Assembly (NCBI GenBank): GCA_014529385.2
Contig: CM043960.1
Location: 27,541,896 to 27,605,895 of the forward strand
DNA: 64,000 bases
Origin: Adiantum capillus-veneris
Taxonomy: Eukaryota; Streptophyta; Polypodiopsida; Polypodiales; Pteridaceae
Reading direction: 5' to 3'
The position numbers and the translations under genes were made by a program. Shown here one piece after another: positions 10,318 through 20,762 of this stretch (positions are counted from its first letter, which is position 1; every line of letters starts with the position of its first letter). The notes below the pieces were generated by a model. It was given only the letters and a program-made list of their open reading frames with translations. It did not search any database and had not been told where the DNA came from.

Positions 10318-13300
10318 ATGGCTGGATCACAGGACACTGCTCTTTAAAATATCAAGAAGCTGGATGGAACCAATTTCCCATTGTGGAAGAAGAAGATTTG
10401 GCACGTGTTGGTACAAAAGAAGCAGATAAAACCTATAAAGCTCAAGGGGATAAAACCAGAAGATATGGACGAAGATGAATGGAGCGAAATGGATGAATTG
10501 ACACTTTCTACCATTATGCTGACTTTGGCAGAAAGCGTTTACTTCAATGTAGCAGACGAAATGTCGGCTTATCAAGCATGGTTAAAGCTGAGTGATCTTT
10601 ATGAGAAGCAGAGTGCAGCTTCACAGGTATACTGGCTTAAGAAGCTTGTTGATTTGAAGATGAAAGAAGGGACACCTATGTCCAATCATCTGAATGAATT
10701 CAACACAATCTACAGTCAGTTGTCAGCTCAAGGTGTCAAGTTTGATGAACCTGTTAGAGCTATGTTCCTGTTGATCACATTGCCGGAAAGTTGGGACACT
10801 TTTCGCACAGCTTTGAGTAATTCTGCACCTCCAGATGGTTTGAACATAGCAGGTGTAGAAGGAAGTCTGCTTACTGAAGAAACCAATAGAAAGACAATGG
10901 ACAAAGGCAAAGGAACAACCTTAGTTGTTAGGGGAAGGACTAAAGAAAAGTAAAAAGGTGGAAAGAGGAATCAGTCTCGTAGCAAGTCCCGCAGTGCTAA
11001 AGGCAAGAGTGACATAGAATGCTACCATTGTGGCAAGAAGGGTCACATGAAAAGAGACTGCAGAGAATGGAAAGCAGAAAAAGGCAAAGAGAAAGCTGAA
11101 GACCATGGTGAGAAGAACAAGTCCTCAGTGAAGATTCAAGAAATAAATGTGACAAACACTGTTGCAGAGGATGACAGTCTAGTGTCAGGAGACATCTACT
11201 TCTTGAAGAATACAATGGACTCAGCTCTTCTTACAGCATCTGATGGAAATGCACTGAGTGACTGGATTATAGACTCAGGGGCATCACTTCATGTGTCTCC
11301 AAACAAGGAGTGGTTTACCTCTTATGTGACCACTAAAGATCATGTTCGGCTAGGCAATGGGCAGACATGTGAGATCTTAGGTGTTGGAGATGTTCAATTG
11401 AAGTTTCAGAATGGCTCTTCTTTCACGCTGAAGAATGTGAGACATGTTCCCGCAATTACAAAGAGCTTGATCAGCATAGGTTTACTTGATGATGCTGGCT
11501 ACGTCACCACTTTTGGGCAGAACATGTGGAAGATATCCAAGGGTTCTATGACAGTAGCACATGGAGTAAATTCTGGAGGACTTTACATGATTTATGTATC
11601 AAATGTCTCTAAAAATGTAATCAATGTAACCGAGCAGCCGAACGTTTCTTTGTGGCATAGCCGGTTAGGACATATGTCCAAGAAGGGAATGGAAATCTTG
11701 TCTCATTCTGGTTATTTGCCTGGATTTTCATTTAATGATTTTGAATTCTGTGAACATTGTCTGTATGGTAAGCAAACACAGCAGCCACATAAGCATAGAA
11801 GTAGTAGAAGAGATACACAGTTGGCACTTGTTCATAGTGATTTGTGTGGACCTATGCCTAACCTATCTCTAGGGGGAGCTTCTTACTTTATGAAATTTAT
11901 AGATGATTACTCGAGGAAAGTATGGGTTTACTTTCTCAAGCACAAGGATGAAGCGTTTAGTGTTTTCAAAACGTTTGTGACACTTGTGGAGAATCAGAGT
12001 GGCAAGAAGCTTAAATGCTTACGCACTGACCATGGTGGAGAGTATGTTTCAAAGGCCTTTCAGGACTTTTGTGAGTCAAAAGGTATAAAACGTGAACTTA
12101 CTGCTCCTTACAATCCTCCTCAAAATGGTGTTGCTGAGAGGATGAATAGGACCATACAAGAGAAGGTCAGAAGTATGTTGTCTAATGCACAACTGCCAAA
12201 TGGGTCTTGGGCTGAAGCTGTATCAACAGTTGTTCATCTTGTAAATAGATCTCCTAGCAAGGTTTTGCAGAAGGATTCGGTGCCAGAGATGGTATGGTCA
12301 GGCAAGGTTCCCTCATACAAGCATCTCACAGTCTTAATTGGCTGTGAGGCATATACTCACGTTGCAAAGGAATTTAGGAACAAACTTGAGCCAAAGAGTA
12401 GAAAGTGCATCTTTCTAGGCTATGGTAATTCTAGTGAGATGGGGTACAGACTTCGGGATCCCAAATCAAGAAAGGTTGTCCGCAGCAATGATGTTCACTT
12501 TAATGAATCCAAATATCATTCTAAACCAGAGAGGGTTGACGAGATTAGAAGAGTTGTCTTCCAAGAAGATGGACCTGCACGTGCAAGACAAAATGTCAGG
12601 GGCTCAAGAGGAGCAAGGACAGAATAGAGTGGAACCACAGGTTGTGGCTGAGCCTGAGCCACCTATTGTGCGTAGATTTGGACGTGTCACGCGACCTCCT
12701 GATAGGTTTGTTCCATCTATGAACTATGTCATGTTGACTGATTGCAATGAGCCTTCATGTTACAAGGAAGCAGTGCAAATGAAGGACTCCGAGAATTGGC
12801 AATTGGCCATGCAGTTAGAGATGACAGCTCTGCATAAAAACAAGACATGGAAGCTAGTTAAATTACCACAGGGAAAAAAGGGTCTACCTTGTAAATGGGT
12901 TTACAGGTATAAGATCACCGCTCATGATAGTCAGCCAAAGTACAAAGAAAGGCTTGTTGCCAAGGGCTTTAAGCAAGAACAAGGCATTGACTCTTTGATG
13001 AAGTCTTCTCTCTGGTGGTCAAAATGACTACATTGAGATGCTTTCTTGCATTGGTTGCCATATTAGATTTGGTGTTGCACCAAATGGATGTCAAGACAGC
13101 GTTCTTGCATGGTGATTTAGATGTGGAAATTTACATGCAGCATCCAGAAGGGTTTGTTGAGAAAGGCAAGGAAGATTGGGTATGCCAGTTGTTAAAGAGT
13201 CTTTATGGCTTAAAACAATCACCGAGGGCATGGTACCATAAATTCCACAAGTTTATGCTTTCTCAAGGCTACAAACGTAGTGAGTTCGATCACTGTCTAT

Positions 13301-14296
13301 ATACAAAGAAGGCTAAGGATGGTAGTTGGTTGATCCTTATTTTGTATGTGGATGACATGTTGATTGCTGGCAAGCACTTGGAAGAAATTTCAGCTTTGAA
13401 GTCAAAGATGGCAAAATCGTTTGACATGAAAGACATGGGTGAGGCAAGTCATATACTTGGTATGCGCATTGAGAGAGACAGATCAAAGAAGTTGATTTGT
13501 TTATCTCAAACAGAGTATATTGACAAGGTTTTGCAACGTTTCAATATGGAGAAGGGAAAGGCATTGAGTGTTCCATTGCCACCATATGTGAAACTTAGCA
13601 AACAAGATTGTCCTGTGTCTGAGGAATAACAGGCTGAAATGGATAAGATTCCATATGTGTATGCAGTGTGTGTATGCAATGATTGCTACTCGCCCAGACA
13701 TTGCATTTGCAGTGGGAGTAGTAAGTCGATACATGTTAAACCTAGGCAAGAAACATTGGGAGGCAGTGAAAGGAATACTGAGATACCTGAAAGCTACAAA
13801 GAGTATGAGTATATGCTATGGTAGTCAGGAGATAAGTGTAAAGGGTTTTACAGACTCAGATTATGCAAGTGACTTAGACAACCGAAGGTCTACGTCAGGG
13901 TATGTCTTTACATTGGCTGGTGGAGCAGTATCATGGCGTTCTAGATTACAAGATTGTGTTACTCAGTCTACTACAGAGGCTGAATATGTTGCAGCATCAG
14001 AGGCATGCAAAGAATCAATTTGGCTTAATCGACTAGTAACAAATTTGGGAATCAAAGAAGAGATGCCTGTGTTATATTGTGATAGTCAAAGTGCTATACA
14101 ATTGGCTCGCAATCCAGTTTATCACTCAAAGACAAAGCATGTGGATGTGAAGTATCATTTCATCAAGGAAATGCTCGAGGATAAGCAACTTCAGCTTGTC
14201 AAAGTTCACACCACAGAAAATCCTGCTAATCTACTTACAAAAGGACTTCCCTCAAAGAGCTTTGCGCATTTTCGCAAGCAGTTAGGTGTAGGGTAG
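10318..14296 (+). pseudogene. Copia gag-pol polyprotein, broken
   Basis: The ATG at 10318 opens gag; the frame is in register with the CCHC zinc knuckle CYHCGKKGHMKRDC (about residues 235-248) and the protease site DSG (about residue 319). Integrase follows with the HSRLGH...CEHC finger, HSDLCGPM, RTDHGGEY and ERMNRTIQEK. RT has KWVYRYK, MDVKTAFLHG, SLYGLKQSPRAWY and YVDD (13345-13356). RNase H ends with the CDSQSAI and TKHVDVKYHF segments. Lesions: TAA at codon 10 (10345), TAA at 10951, frameshifts near 12575, 12985 and 13650, and TAA at 13627. The family makes cytoplasmic virus-like particles that copy RNA into DNA. This copy could move only with proteins supplied in trans. Confidence 0.93.
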
Positions 14297-14360
14297 TACA
14301 TCACTTCTCTACATCTCTTGTATAGTAGCTTCTCTCACACTTAAAGTACCACATTGGACT

Positions 14361-14372
14361 TTAAGTGGGAGG
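14361..14372 (+). promoter_or_regulatory. Copia polypurine tract
   Basis: TTAAGTGGGAGG directly precedes the 3' LTR. Copia elements prime plus-strand DNA from this type of AAGTGGGAG tract. Confidence 0.85.
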
Positions 14373-14373
14373 T

Positions 14374-14565
14374 TTTTGGGGTATAAAGCCCAATGTGGTC
14401 GCCCAGGTAAGTGGGCGGGCCGCCAGGTATGTACACATATTCTTTTGTAAAAACCTAATAAGAACTCACTATGCTCTACACATTACAATAGAGCGAGTTC
14501 ACCATATCCTCGTGCTCTTCTTCTCGCACTCTCTCTCCCGTCTCACTTCCGCTCGTACTCCTTCA
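14374..14565 (+). repeat. Copia 3' LTR
   Basis: 192 bp, matching the 5' LTR with three differences, one of them in the terminal TG (TT here). Confidence 0.93.
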
Positions 14566-14900
14566 AGAGGTGTACAGAGATCAGGACCACCGGGTCAAAA
14601 TCTCATCTTTATTGGTCAAATCCTATATGGGTAGACACATACGTGCACTCCCAGGTGTACATGGCAATGCATGTAGCAGGCAAAACCCCTTTGCCTCTTT
14701 TAGTTCCATAGTTTCTTCTCTGTCTACGTACCCTATCTCTCGTTCTTTCTCTCTCGCTCTCACTCTCGCTATCTCTCTTTCTCTCGCGATCTCGCTCTCA
14801 CTATCTCTCTTTCTCTCTCTCTCTCTCTCGATCTCACTCTCGCTATCTCTCTTTCTCTATTTTTCTATTTCTCTGCCATAACTCCTGGAGCTCCACTTCC

Positions 14901-14974
<74 letters not shown>

Positions 14975-15090
14975 CTCTCTTTCTCTATCTCTCTATTTCC
15001 TATCTCTCTCTCTACTTACCTCTCTCTCTCTCTCTCACTCTCTACTTCCCTATCTCTTTAATGATCAAACGAGCGACTGATCTAGGGAGA
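14566..15090. repeat. CACTA internal DNA with (CT)n and (TA)n tracts
   Basis: After the target duplication, CACTA-derived DNA runs to about 14700 and then grades into CT-rich repeats (14730-14870, 14905-14938) and a (TA)n tract at about 14939-14972. A 20-bp segment at 14874-14893 is identical to 7714-7733 in the tnp2-like gene. No gene is seen. Confidence 0.6.
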
Positions 15091-15400
15091 TCTAGACGCC
15101 CACGACTGCGGAGGACTACACAAAATTGACAAAGGCTGCATCAGAGGATCTAGCTAGGTCACTTTGGCTCGACATGCACAACGTCCGGTCAGAGTACTGA
15201 CCATGGAGGAGATCTACCTATCCCAACTAGCTCGTTTAGCCGTTTAGTCCACACCCAACAGTTTAGGATTCCATAATATTTTATTTTGTCATCTTCTTAC
15301 TCTGACTTTGTATCAGATCCATCACATTGTAACTTTCTTGTCTCATGTCTCATAGGTCACTTTGGCCTTTCGAAAGACGTTAATATAACATTTCATTTCA
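15091..15400 (+). repeat. Probable LINE 3' end fragment
   Basis: The last about 90 bp (CACATTGTAACTTT ... CATAGGTCACTTTGGCC ... GTTAATATAACA) resemble the 3' end of the full LINE next to it (about 20405-20478), including spacing, and both are followed by CT arrays. This suggests an older, strongly 5'-truncated LINE copy. No ORF is retained. Confidence 0.5.
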
Positions 15401-15450
15401 TTTCTCTCTTTAATTTTTTTTCTTTAGTTTTAATTTCCTAAGCATACATT

Positions 15451-15453
<3 letters not shown>

Positions 15454-15491
<38 letters not shown>

Positions 15492-15516
15492 ATTACCTAC
15501 ACACGCACACACACAC

Positions 15517-15564
<48 letters not shown>

Positions 15565-15583
15565 TATACACACACACACACAC

Positions 15584-15638
<55 letters not shown>

Positions 15639-15657
15639 CCTACACACACACACACAC

Positions 15658-15748
<91 letters not shown>
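15454..15748. repeat. Compound microsatellite (CT)n/(CA)n
   Basis: Four (CT)n blocks separated by three short (CA)n blocks with TTTCCTACACAC-type spacers. Four similar modules occur at 20480-20740, on the other side of the LINE. Confidence 0.9.
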
Positions 15749-15750
<2 letters not shown>

Positions 15751-15934
15751 GATCATAACTTCTTCATCCGAACTCTGATTTGGGTGATCTATAGCCTCAA
15801 TCGAAGAGCACGAAGTCCTCTACGCATTGATGTAAAGACAGAATTTTTCAGAGTTATGGAAGGCGTTTCTGTAGCAACATTTCCGAAGTGAACAGGTTCA
15901 ACAAAATTGATTCTCATCTCCTATTTTACATACA

Positions 15935-16867
15935 ATGTCTTCTGGCACTCGCAAGGGTTCTTCTTCTTCAACAAGGTCCACAACCATTGTGGAAAATGAT
16001 CCAAAATATCCTAAGTGTGGAGATAGCAACACAACCACCCAACCAACGACATCAGAAACCATGATCATGGCGTACTTGGTATCATTGCAAGAGAGCGTAA
16101 ACAAACAAGGAGAAGACTTACGAGCACTTGCAATGGAGAATGGCACACTAAGGGTACTTGTGGTTGAGAATGAGAATCTCAAGAGGACACTTGAGATGCA
16201 ACTTGAAGAGGAAGTCAAGGAATGTAAACGCTCTATTGTGGACTTGAATGCTTTGAAGGAGCGGATGAGCAAAGTAGAGCATGACCGTGTATTGAAAGAG
16301 GAGAAATTTGACACTATGAGCCGGGATGTATGCGACATGAAAAATGTATGCACAAACAAGTCTTGGGCTGATGTATGTGGTAGAAATGTGGTTTCTAATT
16401 CCTCACTCATGCAAGCTATGGTTCAAACAAAGAATGTTGAGAATGTGGATGTGGAGGAGTTGAAGGAACGGGAGCGACGTTCCAAGAACATTGTTATTCG
16501 TGGAATTCCCGAAGAGAAGTTAGAGACACCTCCTTCTCTTGCCATTGTTATTGAAGATTTCTTCAAAACCCACTTTGGCATGTCCGGAGTTATGGTCTAT
16601 GGAGCACATAGAGTGGGGAAGCAAGGAGCTCCTCGCTCGGGAGAACGGCCAATTGTATGCACCATGCCGGATGAGACCAAGTGAAAGATTATCCTTGATA
16701 ATAGTTGGATCTATTTGAGGGATACAAAATGTTTTGTATGTGAAGATCGCACTATTAAGCAACAAAATATGCGTCGCAAGGCATATGAGGAAAAGAATAA
16801 TAAAAACAAGGAGATCTCTCATGAAGAAAATGTGCCCAAGGAGGAGGCAAGTCTCTCAAGCAAATAG
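15935..16867 (+). CDS. LINE ORF1 protein (coiled coil plus RRM-like domain), with internal UGA
   Basis: Starts at ATG 15935. Residues about 45-135 show a heptad-like coiled coil rich in Leu, Glu and Lys. From about residue 175 comes a segment typical of LINE ORF1 RNA-binding domains: ERERRSKNIVIRGIPEE, a DFF segment, AHRVGK and RPIVCTM. An in-frame TGA at 16682-16684 interrupts it; beyond it the same frame continues with KIILDNSW and a basic RRKAYEEKNNKNK tail to a TAG at 16865-16867. No CCHC knuckle is seen, unlike most plant L1 ORF1 proteins. The likely role is nucleic-acid binding and RNP assembly with ORF2. ORF2 follows in the same frame, 1 nt after the TAG at codon level. Confidence 0.75.
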
Positions 16868-19800
16868 GGATGCGTGACCTATGAGACCGAGTTACAATTG
16901 AAAATATGCTTTTGGAATTGTAATGGATACCCATGGAATGCGGGGGTTGGCATTGATGAACTAACAAGCAAAGCCGATGTTGTACTTCTTGCTGAAACTT
17001 GGGAGCATGATACACAAAGGATTAACGGCTTGGAGGATTACAATATACATTCATTGATGTGGTCAAAGAATCTCAAGCAACGAAGAGGAAAAGGAGGGTT
17101 AGCATGTATGGTTAAGAAAGGATTGGAAGATTTTGTATCAATTGTGAAAGATGACAAGTACAAACGTTATGTATGGCTGAAAATTATGACACCAAAAAGA
17201 GCACCCATTTTTGTAGCCGGTTGCTACATTCCTCATCATGATTCTCCCTTTTATGCTTGCATGGATAGAGATCAACCATTTTCTGATTTGGAAGAGGACA
17301 TTGCTTATTTCAGAGGTGAAGGTGATGTTATTGTATTTGGGGATATGAATGCTAGCACAAAAACATTGCAACATGATACTCAACAATTTGATATGCCATA
17401 CATTTCAAGGGAGTTGAAGGAAGTTCACTTGTATGATCGTACTTCAATGGATGAGAAAGAGCCAAATCACTATGGAAAGTTACTTTTACACATGTGTAAT
17501 AGCACGGGTATGCTCATTGCCAATGGTGTATCTTTGTGGAGTGGAACCAATGGATTTACATGTAGGAGACATAATGGGGATAGTGTGATTGACTATATGC
17601 TACTCTCTGAAGCCATCGTGTATCGCATAAAGAGTTTTATGTTTGGTCAATGGACCCTGGAATCCGACCATCGCACCTTATGTATTGACCTCTCATGTGG
17701 AGAAGCAACTAAGCATGATAATCTTAGCCAAAGGAAAGAGAAGTTATCACTATGTATGGATTTCAAACGGGCACCAATGTACATTGAAATGGTTGAGAAA
17801 AAATTATGGATGACAAAGCTTCAATGTGATGCACCATTGGAAACTAAATGGGAAGCTTTCAAGAAAGCTATTTGTTCTTGTGCGGAAGAATGCTTTGCCA
17901 TAAAACATCTCCATGGTATCAACAAAGATAGATCACGCAAAGGGTGGTTTGATAAAGAATGTCAAGATGCTCGAAAGTCCTTGATAAAGCTTGATGCAAC
18001 TATGGACAAAGACAACTATCAAAGTCATTTGCATACATACAAGGCATTGATTCAAAAGAAGAGAAGAAGATGGGAAGTAAAGCAACAAGAATTTCAAGTC
18101 CAAGAAAAGGCACATGCATGTGGAAGATTTTGGAGAAACTTGAGAGGCAAGCGGGTTGAGAATTTTGGTAACTTGACTCTAGTGGATATGTACACACATT
18201 GTAGGCAATTATATGAGCAAGCAAATACTGAAAAAATGCCATTTTATGGTTCACTCCCATGTATGCCGTCTTTTTTTACTATTGAGGATGTATGCGGTGG
18301 GCTTGAAAAGTTGGCCACTTGCAAAGCGGGAGATCTTCAAGGTATCAAGCCGGAGATGATCAAATGGACGGGAGATTTTACCCATGAGTGGATGTGTGAT
18401 ATGTTCAACCTTGCACTTCAACATGGTATGCCTTATGATTGGAGTACTAATTGGGTTAAGCCTTTGCATAAAGGAGGGGATGTAAAGAATGTAAGCAACT
18501 ACCGGACTATAATGATTGGGTCTCTTATGGCAAAGTTGTTTGGGTGCATAATGGAGATGAAATTGAGTGATTGGGCTGAAGAGAATGACAAGCGTGCAAA
18601 GGGACAAGCGGGTTTTCGTCGATGCCATAGCACCATTGATCATCTTGTCACTCTTCGTGTTCTCATGGAGGAAAGTCGGTTGAAAGGCAAGCAATTGTAT
18701 TGTTGTTTTGTGGACTTTAAGAAAGCCTTTGATATGATTCCACGTAACAATTTGTGGAGAAGGATGGAAGAACTCCAAGTGCCAAGTGAGTTTATGCTTG
18801 CGGTTTCTCGAATCTATGAGAAGGTGATTTGTCAATTGTGCATGGGAAGAGAAATTTCAGAAATTTTTGTAAGCACTATTGGGGTTAAACAAGGATGTCC
18901 ATTGTCACCAACTCTCTTTGGTCTATGCATCGATCAATTGGAACAAATGGCACTTGACTTTGTGCAAGAAGAAGGCATTGAAGAGGTCACTATTTGCAAT
19001 GCGGTAATCATGCTTTTGTTGTATGCGGATGATGTAGTGCTTCTAGCACACACTTTAGAAGATGCACAAAAGCTTATGGTTGTCCTTGAGAACTTTTGCT
19101 TGCATAGTGGGCTGATTGTAAATGAATCCAAAACAAAGGTTATGCTTGTGAAAACCAACCATAAGGAGAAGCCATGCATTGTGTACAACAACGAGACACT
19201 TGAAGTTGTTGAGAGCTTTAAGTACCTTGGCCTTGAGGTTCCATCCAATCACAAGTGGCATGAATGTGCTATGCGTCGTTTGGAAGCAGGAAAGAGAGCA
19301 TATTATGCATTTGAGAACATGTGTAATGCTGGAAACATCAAGTGTTGGGTTCTCAAGAAGTATCTTTTTGATGCATTGGTGACACCGGTTCTTCTTTATG
19401 TAGAAGTGTGGGGCGGGAGCATCTCAAAGTCTACTTGGAAAGAGTTTGAGAATGTCCAAAAGCGTTTTCTTACAAACTTTCTCCAAGTTAAGACACAAAC
19501 ACCATATATGCTCCTACTTCTTGAGTCGGGATCTCTTCCAATTGAAGTCATGGGCATGGAAAGGGTTGTGGAGTACATGATAAAGATGCGTCAAAACCCC
19601 TCACATCGACTTCCTACAATTGCATGGGAAGCAAACAAAAAAGTTCAAAAGACGCATAAAAGCAAGATCTTGAGCACGGGATGGATGCAAGACATAAAGA
19701 AGTGGTTTGGGAGATGGGATGCATTACACTTGCTACATGATGCTTCAATTGACTCTCAAGTGAATGAAGCTTTTCTACAACGCCAATGTATTATGGCTTG

Positions 19801-20212
19801 GGAGAAATCCGGTGGGTCACGCTTCATACATTACACCACCTATATTGCCCCCAACTACAAAACCATGTTCTTCGCTGAGAGAAGAAACCGTACTCACACT
19901 TACATGCTTGAGCCTATTCCCTTGTCCGCGATACGCACTATCGCAGCAATTCGGCTTAGCTCCCATTTCCTTCGATGCGAGATAGGGCGTTGGGGAAATG
20001 GAGAAGAGTCAAATCGATTGTGCACATTATGCTCACTGCAAGTTCGAGAGTCTGAGTACCACACACTACTAGAGTGCTCAGCTTTTGATCACATCCGAAC
20101 TTGCTTCTCTCACATTTTCAGCCATAACTTAGACCTACACACTTTCCTCTCCCAGCCAAAGTGTGGGCCCGGGGGATTCACTAGTAGTATTAGGAAGACG
20201 TCACCTGCATGA
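16868..20212 (+). CDS. LINE ORF2: AP-type endonuclease plus reverse transcriptase
   Basis: Open for about 1,114 codons after the TAG at 16865. The endonuclease has CFWNCNG, the LLAETWEHD Glu motif, GDMNA (about residue 156) and ESDHRT near residue 266. RT motifs are FVDFKKAFDMI, GVKQGCPLSPTLFGLCID and YADD (19022-19033, about residue 717). The C-terminus has a Cys/His finger (CTLC ... HTLLEC). It should nick target DNA and prime cDNA synthesis there. All key residues look intact. There is no ATG before the endonuclease: the open frame begins at a GTG (16874) and the first Met is about 60 codons in, past catalytic motifs. Translation may therefore rely on readthrough, reinitiation or an unrecognised start. 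Confidence 0.9.
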   Translation, partial: GCVTYETELQLKICFWNCNGYPWNAGVGIDELTSKADVVLLAETWEHDTQRINGLEDYNIHSLMWSKNLKQRRGKGGLACMVKKGLEDFVSIVKDDKYKRYVWLKIMTPKRAPIFVAGCYIPHHDSPFYACMDRDQPFSDLEEDIAYFRGEGDVIVFGDMNASTKTLQHDTQQFDMPYISRELKEVHLYDRTSMDEKEPNHYGKLLLHMCNSTGMLIANGVSLWSGTNGFTCRRHNGDSVIDYMLLSEAIVYRIKSFMFGQWTLESDHRTLCIDLSCGEATKHDNLSQRKEKLSLCMDFKRAPMYIEMVEKKLWMTKLQCDAPLETKWEAFKKAICSCAEECFAIKHLHGINKDRSRKGWFDKECQDARKSLIKLDATMDKDNYQSHLHTYKALIQKKRRRWEVKQQEFQVQEKAHACGRFWRNLRGKRVENFGNLTLVDMYTHCRQLYEQANTEKMPFYGSLPCMPSFFTIEDVCGGLEKLATCKAGDLQGIKPEMIKWTGDFTHEWMCDMFNLALQHGMPYDWSTNWVKPLHKGGDVKNVSNYRTIMIGSLMAKLFGCIMEMKLSDWAEENDKRAKGQAGFRRCHSTIDHLVTLRVLMEESRLKGKQLYCCFVDFKKAFDMIPRNNLWRRMEELQVPSEFMLAVSRIYEKVICQLCMGREISEIFVSTIGVKQGCPLSPTLFGLCIDQLEQMALDFVQEEGIEEVTICNAVIMLLLYADDVVLLAHTLEDAQKLMVVLENFCLHSGLIVNESKTKVMLVKTNHKEKPCIVYNNETLEVVESFKYLGLEVPSNHKWHECAMRRLEAGKRAYYAFENMCNAGNIKCWVLKKYLFDALVTPVLLYVEVWGGSISKSTWKEFENVQKRFLTNFLQVKTQTPYMLLLLESGSLPIEVMGMERVVEYMIKMRQNPSHRLPTIAWEANKKVQKTHKSKILSTGWMQDIKKWFGRWDALHLLHDASIDSQVNEAFLQRQCIMAWEKSGGSRFIHYTTYIAPNYKTMFFAERRNRTHTYMLEPIPLSAIRTIAAIRLSSHFLRCEIGRWGNGEESNRLCTLCSLQVRESEYHTLLECSAFDHIRTCFSHIFSHNLDLHTFLSQPKCGPGGFTSSIRKTSPA

Positions 20213-20478
20213 ACCAAAACTGCCATTTTACCCCCTATATACGGGACCTTCATTTGTAAAATCTACCTTTTTGGCCTTATTAACCCCCCCTATTGTACAC
20301 TCACGTGACATCATACGGTAATCCTTAGTGAAGTCCCCGGGAGTGTGGGCTCTCCATTGCGACTCTCATCACTACAATTTTGGAGCATCGAGAGTCACTC
20401 ATCAGCCATACACATACTACATCACATGTAACTTTGGTCCCATAGGTCATATTTGACCTCCGAGGACGATAATAAAAT
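20213..20478 (+). other. LINE 3' untranslated region
   Basis: Non-coding, ending in a short A-rich AATAAAATCTATCTATC tail rather than a long poly(A). The terminal about 75 bp resemble 15310-15400. Confidence 0.6.
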
Positions 20479-20485
20479 CTATCTA

Positions 20486-20516
<31 letters not shown>

Positions 20517-20535
20517 TTCCTACACACACACACAC

Positions 20536-20606
<71 letters not shown>

Positions 20607-20637
20607 TTCTCTCTTTCCTACACACACACACACACAC

Positions 20638-20683
<46 letters not shown>

Positions 20684-20762
20684 TACACACACCTCTCTCT
20701 CTCTCTCTCTCTTTGCTACACACACACACACACACGATGTAGAGGTAGAGAGAGAGAGAGAG
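20479..20762. repeat. Compound microsatellite (CT)n/(CA)n ending in (GA)n
   Basis: Alternating CT and CA blocks with TTTCCTACACAC junctions, closed by a (GA)n tract at 20747-20765. The module structure copies that at 15454-15748. Confidence 0.9.

Larger units (their letters stand above)
9062..14565 (+). mobile_element. Ty1/copia LTR retrotransposon, 5.5 kb, nested in the CACTA element
   Basis: The element is bounded by two 192-bp LTRs (9062-9253 and 14374-14565) that differ at three positions (about 98.4% identical). A perfect 5-bp target duplication AGAGG flanks it (9057-9061 and 14566-14570). The initiator-Met-type primer site lies 2 bp after the 5' LTR and a polypurine tract precedes the 3' LTR. 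The order gag, protease, integrase, RT, RNase H is that of copia elements. LTR similarity implies a recent insertion, yet the coding frame is broken in several places. Confidence 0.95.
15749..20478 (+). mobile_element. LINE (non-LTR retrotransposon) with ORF1 and a long ORF2
   Basis: The element lies inside the CACTA transposon. A leader of about 185 bp precedes ORF1 (15935). ORF2 ends at 20212 and is followed by a 3' UTR ending in GATAATAAAATCTATCTATC and then (CT)n. Target duplications could not be resolved because both ends abut microsatellites. The long open ORF2 suggests a young copy. Confidence 0.85.

Noticed and set aside
9062-14565. Endogenous pararetrovirus as an alternative for the copia coding region
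   Set aside because: LTRs, target duplication, integrase and the copia order integrase before RT exclude it.
15489-15752. ORFs of alternating Leu-Ser and Thr-His over CT/CA tracts (also at 20453, 27475, 31922, 32392, 38241, 40436, 47462, 52613, 58191)
   Set aside because: They are translations of microsatellites on either strand and carry no independent coding evidence.
18251-18835. 194-codon minus-strand ORF inside the LINE
   Set aside because: It lies fully within the RT region of the intact ORF2 and shows no motif.
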